Part shown: positions 7,801 to 17,900 of the stretch, piece after piece
Numbering within the stretch: the stretch's first letter is position 1
How the letters are laid out: each line of letters starts with the position of its first letter
Source of the DNA: an uncultured Bacteroidales bacterium
Lineage (GTDB): Bacteria > Bacteroidota > Bacteroidia > Bacteroidales > Bacteroidaceae
Assembly (NCBI GenBank): GCA_902791675.1
Contig: CADAWW010000016.1
Coordinates: 1 to 33,038, forward strand
Direction of reading: 5' to 3'
DNA length: 33,038 nucleotides
Translations under genes and position numbers: made by a program
The notes under the pieces: model-generated
Seen by the model: the letters and a program-made list of their open reading frames with translations, nothing else
Told to the model about the DNA's origin: nothing
Databases searched by the model: none

Positions 7801-10800
7801 CACGGGCTGCGATAGCCAATCCGTAAGGACCGTGTGCTACATAACCGTCGGCAGGATATTCTTCAGAGAATTCGGTAGTGAAGCCGTCCTCAGAGATACC
7901 CAGGTCGGGAGTAGGATCTACAAGGTGAGCATTCTCGCCGTCGACAGCTTCTGCTGCACTGATGGGATCCTCGATTACTGTCTGCAGGAAGTTAACTACA
8001 CCGTTAGCACTGATCTGTGCAGCGTAGTTGTAGCTGTAGCGGTCGTTCTGTGGACGATAAGCACCGTTAACGCCTACCAGATAATAACCGGGCTTCATAC
8101 CCTTAACAGTCTGATATATTGCGAATGGATTAGATGACCAGGACTCTATACCATAGAGCTTGCCATCCTCGCGCTCAACAGTTGCGTGACCGGTAGCCTT
8201 AACTTCGCCTTCCCAGCCCTTATCCTTACCTTCGCTGAAGTCGGGGTTAACAAGCATTCTGGTAATGTCTGTACCAGGAATGTAACCCTTATTGATAGCA
8301 AGAGCCAACCACTGGTCGATGCGCTCGATTTCCTTCTCTATCAGAGAGTCGGGTGTCTCGTGATCTTCCAGAATAGTTACAGCATCTTCCTCGAGGTATG
8401 CCATCAGCTCGTCGCGGTCTTCACCCTGAACATTCTCGTGTTCCTCCAGATAAGTCTTTGTCTCGCTGACCTTATCGGCAAACTTCTTGTAAACCTTAAC
8501 ACTGGCGTCAACAATTCCCTCGTATACATAAATGGTATCAAGGGCATCTGCCAGGCTGTTCAGGTCTGTAGCATCGCCAAGCACGCCAATCTTCTCCTGC
8601 ATAGCCTCTATTGCTCCGGTATAAGCTACTGCACCTTCTATCTTTGCAGTATAGAAGTCGGAAATCTTATTGACTACATCGGGAAGCGTCTCTGCGTTGG
8701 CTGTCATATACTCGCCGGCAGCATAAACGATGGTACCGTGAGCGGGATTAGCAACGGGGTGCTTATCAATATCCAGATCCTGATAGAACAGGGAGTTGCG
8801 GAACTGCTTGCCGTTCAGCAAGTAGGTGAACTTACCATTGGCAATTTCCTCTTCGTTGATACGGTAAACGTGATGTCCGTCTTCGTCAACGGTACCGCCA
8901 TACAAGGTGTAGCAGTTGGTAATTGTAGCAGAACCATAACGAGCGAAATACTTATGGGTATCGGTGGCTTCTGCACCTGTTACAACACCGATAGCGTAGC
9001 AGTTCTTAATCTCGCAGTAGCTACCCAGCCATCCTGAGAATGAACCATTCTCCAGAGGACCGTCGCAGTTACCGGTCATGTAGCAGTTGTCGATGGTGAT
9101 GTGACAGGTAGAACCCATAACACAACCCAGGACACCACCGGCATTGGCACCGCTGGTACATACTACGTGACCGTCCATACCTACGTTCAGGAAGGTTACG
9201 TGACCAGGCCACTCAGCTGTCATACCTACGATACCGCAATAGCCAAGACCTTCGATTTCGCAAGTCTCGTCGAGTACGATGTTCTTGATGAACTGACCTT
9301 CGGCATTACGTGCATCGGCATCAGACATACCGTCACCCTTGGTGGCACGGCTGTTCCATACAGCAATCAGACCCACACCACGCTGGTTGGGATAAGAAAT
9401 ACGGAAGTTGCTGATAGTGTGGAACTGACCGTCGATACTACCATAGAATGGAGTGGTCTCGTCGCCCACGATAGCGTATGTCTTATCGCTGGTCTGCTCG
9501 GCCATATCGATGTCGGCTGTCAGACGGAAGCTGGCGCCCAGGTTAACCTCGGCAGCATAGTGTGACCACCATACCAACTCGTCGGCAGTACCGATCTCGA
9601 ACCATCCGTCTTCGGCGGGTTTAACATAATTCTCGTCGATATGATCACAAACAGTACAGAAACCGCCGACAAAGTCGTGGGGAGGAATTGTAATGGTTGT
9701 TTCGGTGTTAGAATAATTTACGTTGCCCTCGGGGGTACCGTCGCAACGGTATGAGGGAGCAGCTGCATATACCTTACCGCCAGCCTTAGCAAAAGGCAGT
9801 GGAACAGGATCTGTACCGATAACCTGATAGAAGTTCTCGCCACCCTGCTGGTTAGCATTCAGCAAGAATGCCAATTTACCGGAGGCGATATCACCTTCTT
9901 CAATATGAGTGAAACGGTCGTCCGTCATACCGCAGTCGTTCAGGTAGTAACTATTGGCGGGGATAACCTTGCTGGGGTTACGAGACATCAGCTGAGAGTC
10001 ACCACCGTTATTGATAAGTTCGCCCAGGAAGGCTACGTTTACCATAGTACAGTTACCGGAGCTCCAACCGCTGATACCGGCTATACACTCTGTACCTTCA
10101 ACACCTTCGATAGTACCGGCATAGATAGAATTCTCTACTCTGTAATTCTCTTCACCTACACCAACGAAACCACCAGTGGTGTTGTCACCGGTATGAGAAG
10201 TGCTGATATTGATGTCTGAGTAAACGTTACGGATGATGGTGCGTGCACGACGTGTATGGCTGGTTACAGAACCGGCATACTGTCCGTTAGTGGAGATAGA
10301 ACCATGCATGATAACGTTCTCGAATGTACCAGAGAACTGGGGCATGAAAGATGCATTGCTGCCCAAGTCGGACATTTCGATGGTAAGAGTATGACCGTCA
10401 CCGTTGAAGTTTCCGTCGAACCAGTTGCTTGTGTTGAAGATGTAGCATCCGGGCTCTGCGATGTAAGTAACATCATTGGTCATCTTGATGGTGAACCATC
10501 CACCGTTCTGGATACGGTTCAGACCTTCTGCCAAATCGATATCCTCGGCGCTATTTACGAGGAAGGTACCATCCTCCGGATCGCGGTTGATGGCATAGAT
10601 GTTAAAGGCACCGCACTCCTGGCAGATACCGAACTTGTCGAATGAGTGTGCGGCAGACTGAGTCGTTCCACTATTAGAATAGGTAAGCTCACCCTCTGCC
10701 TTACCGGCACAATTGGTAGTTCCTGAAGCATAAACCCGTCCGTCGCCGAATGCTGCAGGAACAGGGAAGTCATCAGTACCCAGTGTCTGAACCCACTCAA

Positions 10801-11665
10801 TATGGCTCTGGTCGTTATTCAACTGGTAGCAAATCTTACCGCTCTTGAGGTCGTCCAAAGTGACAATCTCAACACACTTGGTGTTACCCCAAGCGTTGGT
10901 AGCATAGTTGTTTGTGCTGGCACCGCTGGGACGGTTGTTGTAGATGTCGGCGGTATAGTTAGGCAGATCTACGGTTAGCAGGTTGCCATCGTTACGTCCG
11001 ATGGTACCGCTTCCGCCGTCAACCTGGAAACTGCTGCCGTCATTGATTACCAGACAGTTAATGACGTTAGTACGTCCGTCGCACCAACCAGTGATACCGC
11101 CGTTGTTAGTAGAAGTTGCACCATTGATGGTAAACTTAGCCAGACAGTTAATGATCATGGCTCCCTGATAGGTAACACCTGCCACACCACCATGAGTAGC
11201 ATCTCCTGCTACACCGCTGACTATATTAAGGTCAATGTAGCAACCTTCGATTGTACCACGGCTCCATGCAGCAATACCTGCGGCATACTTCATGTCGGTG
11301 GTAATGGTACCCTGCACCTTCAGGTTCCTGATAATGGCGCTGGCGCCAATATTACGGAACACAGCAGTACCGTTCGCACCTGCCGAGAACATGTTGATTG
11401 TGATGGAGTGGCCCTGGCCATCGAAGGTACCCTGGTAATCGACTCCGTCCTTACCAATCATGGTACCATCGGTGCCCTTGTCGATGTCAGCCGTCAGGAC
11501 TGCATCGGCAGAAGCCTCACCACCATTCACGAGTTCAGCGAATGCTATCAAGTCATCCGCTGTACCAATCTGGTATACGCCGTCCTTTTTGTCGAGCGCA
11601 TACGCAGACATGCTGAAGACCATCATGATGGCCATCAAACACATGTAAAGTAGTTTTTTACTCAT
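4900..11665 (-). CDS. Giant secreted multi-domain protein A (GLUG-like beta-helix modules), frameshifted near its C-terminus
   Basis: A signal peptide (about residues 1-24, 'KKLLYMCLMAIMMVFSMSAYA') is followed by repeated modules of about 250-320 residues. Each opens like 'DGVYQIGTADDLIAFAELVN...ADID', then 'Y.GTFDGQGHSITI' and rungs such as 'IIRNLKVQGTI', the pattern of GLUG-motif right-handed beta-helices. Three modules come first, two of them closing with 'H.F......C..C'. Then follow a helical segment, a lectin-like domain ('NPDFSEGKDKGWEG... YQTVKGMKPGYYLVGVNGAYRP'), another helical segment, a fourth module and a propeller-like domain. The long frame (11665-5606) leaves register near 5688-5681; the remainder (about 5730-4900) continues the paralogue alignment and ends in the tail 'GAIYNIAGQRVSKAQNGIYI'. 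Compared with protein B, about 23 codons are missing at the break. Likely a surface protein that binds polysaccharide or host material; no catalytic motif was recognised. Confidence 0.8.
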
Positions 11666-11732
11666 TGAATGAATAATTTGTTAGTTAATAAATTAAGTTA
11701 ATAAAATTTGTAATTTCGGTTTTATAGGTCTA

Positions 11733-11763
11733 CAAAGATAAGAATTATTTACATTCAATCAAA
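11733..11763 (-). promoter_or_regulatory. Promoter of giant gene A
   Basis: On the minus strand, TTTG at 11763-11760, a 19-base spacer and TATCTTTG at 11740-11733: an exact Bacteroidetes promoter. The leader before the ATG at 11665 is about 60 bases, AT-rich and without a Shine-Dalgarno sequence. Confidence 0.85.
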
Positions 11764-11830
11764 AATTTTAAATCGAAAATTGCATAAATCAGATAAAAGA
11801 TGCCAAGTTTTGAAAAAAAGAGGTTAAAAA

Positions 11831-11856
11831 AAGAGGGAAGCCAACGCCTCCCTCTT
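11831..11856 (-). terminator. Terminator of giant gene B
   Basis: Stem arms AAGAGGGA (11831-11838) and TCCCTCTT (11849-11856), followed on the minus strand by a run of T residues. It is clearly related in sequence to the terminator of giant gene A but lies about 96 bases after the stop codon instead of about 22, because of the intervening palindromic element. Confidence 0.78.
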
Positions 11857-11897
11857 CTTAATTATAGAATGTATTTACTTACTTAACAGATACCTTG

Positions 11898-11945
11898 AAC
11901 TTCGTTCGAGTTTGCTTCCGTTCGGAAGAGCCAAACGAGCTTGGC
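11898..11945. repeat. REP-like palindromic element
   Basis: A cluster of small inverted repeats: AACTT/GAGTT around 11898-11912, the palindrome CTTCCGTTCGGAAG at 11915-11928, and GCCAA...TTGGC at 11930-11945. GTTTG...CAAAC (about 11910-11935) also encloses the central palindrome. It lies between the stop codon of giant gene B and its terminator and has no counterpart after gene A. It resembles the interspersed palindromes common in Bacteroidales, but I cannot check copy number. Confidence 0.6.
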
Positions 11946-11952
11946 TTTTCTC

Positions 11953-14900
11953 TCACTTAGTTGCAACCTTGCGACCATCCTGGATGTAGATACCCTTCTG
12001 TGGCTTGCTGACACGCTGACCGGCGATGTTGTAGATAGCGCCGTTTGCGGTGTTAACATCGATGCCCTTGATAGCATCGGGATCGCCACTCTCTGAACCG
12101 ACGGTGAAGCCCTCGGCACAAGGAGTTACGGCCTTGTTGTCATTCCAGCTGGGGATAGCATAGCGACTGACTGTCTCTGTGCTGGCAGAGGCAACGTAGA
12201 GGTTGCCGGCATAGTCGAATGCCAAACCTGTGATGCGGGTCTCGCCAACATTGATGGTACTAACAGGGCTGAGGAAGATCTTTCCGCTAGCCAAAGGTAC
12301 GTAGTTGGTCTCGTAGAGAACAATCTTACCGCTGCCTTGTGGGATTGCCAGATACTTGCCGTCAGGAGTGATAGTCATCTTTCCGCTGTTAGTAGCTGTC
12401 AGGTTACTGTAGTCTTCCTTGCCTTCAGCTGCATTGAAGTGCTTGAGAGCAGGATTAACGTCTGTAGTGCGATTCTGGATATACCAGAGACCACCCTGAC
12501 GGTCCTCGTAGATACCTACATCGGTAGAAGAATAGGTGTATTTGCCGTCAAGAGGTTCGAAGTTGGCAGAAGGAGCACCTGTCCATTCTGTAGCTGTACC
12601 CAGGTTGTATACAGAGCAGTTGTAGTCGGTAGTGTTGTTGCCACCGTTGCTGCGCTGACCACCCAGAACATACATCTTCAGGTTTTCACCCTTGCCTTCG
12701 AATGCCAGGCCAAGTGCCATACGACACTGTTCCTGTTCGCCTACATAGGTAATACCTGTAGCCTCATCGAGTGTACCGCCTTTGAATACAGGCTTCCAAG
12801 GCTCGTCGAGGTCTTCGGGATTCAACTCGTAGACAGAGCTGTTGCTGGTGCCTGAAGCACGGGCTACGAAGAGACGTCCGTCTTCAGTGAAGCGGATATC
12901 CCTGAGGTCGAACTGGTAGGTACCTGCGATAGCGAGAGGTTCTTCACCCTTGATGGGGAGACCACCGTAGAAGCCGGGAGTGCCATCGGCAGAGTTGATA
13001 GGCTGGAAGTTCACATCAAATGCATAAAGAGCACCGGGCTTGTCGTGAGAGATGTAGATTTTATCAATCTCCTGAGGATAAGACTCAACCATAAGAGTCT
13101 GGCCGAAGCCCTTGCTGGCAGGATTGTTGTTAACGACCATTCCGTAGGGGCCCCATACCTTGTAGCTGTCACCAATCTTAGTAGGTACATTGACACCTAC
13201 ACCGGTAACATCCAGTTCGTATGTCATCTCGGTACCGGCAGGAACGCCAAGGAGGCTGTTGTCGATAGCTACCTCGTGACCGCCTGCAAAGAGGTCGCCG
13301 TCCTTCAGTACATGAGAGTACTTGAGCTCGCCACCGGCATAGAAGTTGATGGCTGCGCTCTTAGCCTCTGCATTCAGGGTGTAAGCTACTACAACCTGTT
13401 CTGCATTGGTAGCTGTACTCAGGTTAGACGCAAATGCATTGAGCTGGATGTTAGGACGAACGTTCGTGTATTCATCTCCATACTTCCAAACCCTACTGCC
13501 GGTAAACAGATGAGGTGTGGCGTCTGTACCCAGTCTCTGGAACCAGTGAGCATCTTCTGTTGTCTTTCCGTTCAGTGTCCAGCAGATTTCACCGCTTGCC
13601 AACTGCTCGGGAGTAACAAGTGTTCCTTCAGCCTCACGGAAGTACTGAGATACAAAGACGTTGGTTGGCGTACACTTGGTACCACGGCTGATAGTACGAG
13701 AGTTATCGCCTTCTACACCAACATTGATGTACTCGTTGGTAATAAGGGTGTTCTTAATGATGAGAGACTGGTCAGCCCATCCGGCTACACCGCCTACGTA
13801 CCATATAGGATTCTCGCCTTCGCCAATGAGCTGGCAGTTAACAAGACAGTTGCTGATAAGGCTGTTTGCACTACCGTTACGACCGATTACACCGCCGGAA
13901 GAAGCATCACCGGCAAGGTTAGAAGCAAAGTGCATAGCAACTTCAATCTCACAGTTGTCGATGGTTGACGCACCGGACATCCAACGAGTGATAGGACCTG
14001 AGAACTGATGGCTGGTGTAGAATTCACCGGTCAGCTTGAAGTTCTTGACAGTAGCATTCTGTAACTCGTAGAACATTGTTGCAGGCTCGGCATAATCGCC
14101 TGAAGGAATATTCTGATCGTCGATATAGACATTAGCAAGTGTATGGCCCTGACCATCAAACTCGCCAGCAAAGATGTGCTGAGCATTCTCGCCTCTGTTG
14201 TGGCCGATGGGAACCATAGCAATACCCTTCATATCAATATCGGCAGTGAGCTTACCCTTAGCATATCTATCCATTTCGCTGGCAATTGTGCTATAGGCAA
14301 TGAACTGCTTGGGAGTAGAAATCAGAAGGTAGCCATCCTCGTCCTGACCAGGCATGATGTTGGCGATTGTAGGATTCTTCAAGGCAGAAGGATTCAGTGC
14401 CTCCTCTACGCTGTATGTTCCATCCTGGTATGCATGGTTCAGTTCCTCGACAGCATCGTAAAGGGCATCTTGCTCATCAATACTGAATAACATATCCTCG
14501 GTCTCGTAGTAGTCACCTGTTTCGGGATCTTTCTCAACTAAGTATGGGTTGCCAGTATAGATGTAGTCAAGCATTCCGGCAACTTTGGCCAACTGTACGT
14601 AAGCCTGTTTGCCTTCGTAGATCTTCTGGAAGATATCCGAGAACTTAGCAGCAATCTCAGCCTTGGCAGCTACAGTTTCTGCACCGTCAATCTGAGCAAC
14701 AGCTGCTTCGAGTTCTGCCTTCATCTCAGCGGGATAGTTGGGACCTGCTGCAGGAACTTCTTCATCGGGAATATAATCAAGAATTGTCTGAGCGCGGGCA
14801 GCCATGCTCTCAAGTACCTTATCCAAGGCCTTGTTGCATTCTGTTTCGTCGTCACCGCAGTAAACAACCTTCAGAGCGCCCCATCCTGTCCAGTCGTTAC

Positions 14901-17900
14901 CATAGTTGGTACCCGGGCTCTTGATACCGATGGTAAGCTTACCATCCTCGCCTACGTTGGCAATGGTATAAGCCTCGTAGCGGTTTACCTTGGCAGCAAT
15001 AGCCATACCTGTCGGGCCTTGAACAACATAACCAAGGAGTTCTGCACCATTGTCATCGTTAGTAGAGAAGTCATCGTCGTAGATGGGAAGATCGTAAGCG
15101 CTGGCAATTGTCAGGTTACAGTTCTCGCCGTCAACAGCTTCGTTTAATGGAACCATACCCTCTCTTGCAGCGGGGAAGTAGTTGAATATACCGTTAGCAT
15201 AGAAACCTGCGGCATAATTGGTGCTATAACGGTTGTTGCTGGGACGGAAGCATCCGTTTATTCCTACCAGATAATATCCGGGCTTCATGCCCTCAACGGT
15301 CTGATACATATCACCAGTTGTGTTCCAACCTTCAACACCATAGGTGGACAGGCCAGAATCGTCCTTAATCTGAGCAAAACCATTGCCCCAACCACTGGTC
15401 CAGTTTTCGTTCTTCTTGCTGAAATCGCTGTTGGGAATCAGGCTACTGATATCGGTGCCGGGAATATAACCATTGTTGATGGCATCCTGCAGCCACTTGG
15501 CAACACGCTCTGTCTCTGCCTTAATCTCATCGGCAGTAGCTGTGTGCTCCTCAAGAATATATGCGTATGTACCGAGAGGATTCTCATCGGTCGGTTCGTC
15601 ATTATCAGAGAGGTAGCTCTCCAAACCTTCGCGAAGTTCACCGGCAAAGTCTTTGTTGTTGTCAAGATAAGCCTTAACATCTGTACACTTGTCTATGTAA
15701 GCCTGATAAACTTTTGCATTCTCCCTAACGGCCTTCTCAGCTGCTGCAATAGCAACCAGTGCTTCTTGGAGAGCTGAAATTGTGGTAACATTTCCTAATG
15801 CTTCAGCAGCTTCCTTAAACTCGTCAATCAGAGCCTGAGTAGCAATTACATCGGCAAAGGTAGTTTCTGCTTCAGTCTGAACATCTGCAGCTATATTGGC
15901 AATATCCTCTTCGTTAAGTATAGAGTAGTATTTGCCGGCAGCAAAGACTACTACACCGTGATTGTCGTATGGATAAGGATGTTCGTCCTCTTCGAGTGTC
16001 TGATACCATACTGGCTCGGTGAACTGTTCGCCGTTCAGCTTGTAGCAAAGAGCACCGCTGGCAATATCCTCAACAGGGAGACGATTACATTTGCGGTTAT
16101 CTGCCATAGCTCTGACGTGTTGCTGCTTGTTAGAAGAAACCTCATCGATATCAGCCTCAAAACAGTTGGTAACCTTAGCAGAGCCGCGAGTGAAGGAGTC
16201 GCAATCATAAATAGCTGATTCATTGATTGTAAATGCACCCCAGCAGTTGGAGACTTCTGAGTCGGCACCAGAGTAACCGCAGATAGCAGCTGACTCACGA
16301 CCGGCAAGGATAGTACCTGTAAACCAGCAGTTGCTGATGTGCAGGGTCATAGAGCCGCCCACGTCAACACCGAGGATACCGCATATATTCTGGGCATTAC
16401 CCGAAACACTACCTTCGTTTCCGACTCTGTCGATGTAAATGTTACCGCTGCCGCTGGTACCACCGATAATGCCGACGAATGCATTACCCGAAATAGAACA
16501 GCTTTCGTCCAAACAGAAGTCGTGGATTCTGGCACCGTCACCGATAAGGCTGATCAGACCGAAATAGTCTCCGCCGCTGATATCGATACTGCTGAAAGTA
16601 TGACCCTGGCCGTCGAACTCACCGTTGAACAAACCTATGGGAACGAAACTTTCGTTGTAGCCGGCCATGTCAATATCATCCATCAACCTGGCTTTAGCAT
16701 CCGAATGTAAGTTAGCATATTGGCACCACCATACAAATTCTGAAGCATTGTGGATTTCGTGGAAGCCGTCAACAACAGCCAAATAGTCTTCCTGCATCTT
16801 TCCGCACTCGGTGCACCAGCCATCTACAAAGTGGTGGGCGGGTATAACAGCACCACCGGTATCGGTATTGCCGTATGTTGTATTACCCAAAGGTGTACCG
16901 TCGCAACGGTATTCCGGAGCATTAGCATAAACCAATCCGCCTTCCTTCTTTATAGGCATAGGCATGGGATCTGTACCTATTTTCTGATAGAAGCGATCCA
17001 AGCCGCTCTGCATACCGTTCAGGAAGAATGCCAATTCGCCGTTTTCTACACTTTCAGGATTCTCAATCTTGGTGTATTTGTCATGGTCAGTAACAGCGTT
17101 ACCTTCGATGGGATTCAGAACATATACATTTTCAGCAACAACATTGCCTGGGTTACGGGCGATGTTCTGTGAGTTCTCTGTGTCGTCGTCGAAAGTCTGG
17201 TTACCAGCTCCGATGATTTCGCCGAGAATTGCACAATTGGTGATGTATGTCTTTGTAGCTGTCCAACCACTGACACCACCGACGCGTGCACAATGTGCGC
17301 CACCGTCAGAACCTGGCAGTGTAAAGGTACCGGCATAGATACAGTTCTCTACGTGCTTTTCCTTTTCACCCATCCAACCAAACAGACCGCCAGAAGTGTT
17401 GTCGCCAACAACAGAGGATGTAATGTTAACATCGGAGTAAACATTACGAACCAAAGCCATACGGGCGTTTCCTGCGATGGAACCTGCTCGGGATCCGTTA
17501 GTTTGAATAGAACCATGTATAATCAGATTCTCAACGTTACCTGCCATCTCGGGGAACAGGGCTGCATTACCGCCCATGTCTGCCATCTCAATGGTTATAG
17601 CATGACCATCGCCATTGAAGTTTCCGTCAATCCAGTCACTTGGGTTGAAGATATACTCTCCCGGCTCTGTAGGTAACTCCAAGTCGTTCATCAACTTCAT
17701 GTTCAATCTGAAACCATTAGCAATACGGTTCCATCCCTCTACCTTATCTATATCTTCTCTCGTCCTCAATAGGACAGATCTATCAGCCTGATCAAACTTG
17801 GTGGGATCCTCGAACTCAAACATGTGGAAGTCGAAGCAACCGCAGACGGGGCAGACACCGTACTTATCGAACTGGTGAGCTGTAGCGACCGCATTGCTTG

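Noticed and set aside
11883..11952. An extended C-terminus of giant protein B through the palindromic element
   Set aside because: The gene frame stops at TGA 11955-11953; the frame that runs through the palindromes is a different one and gives no conserved residues.
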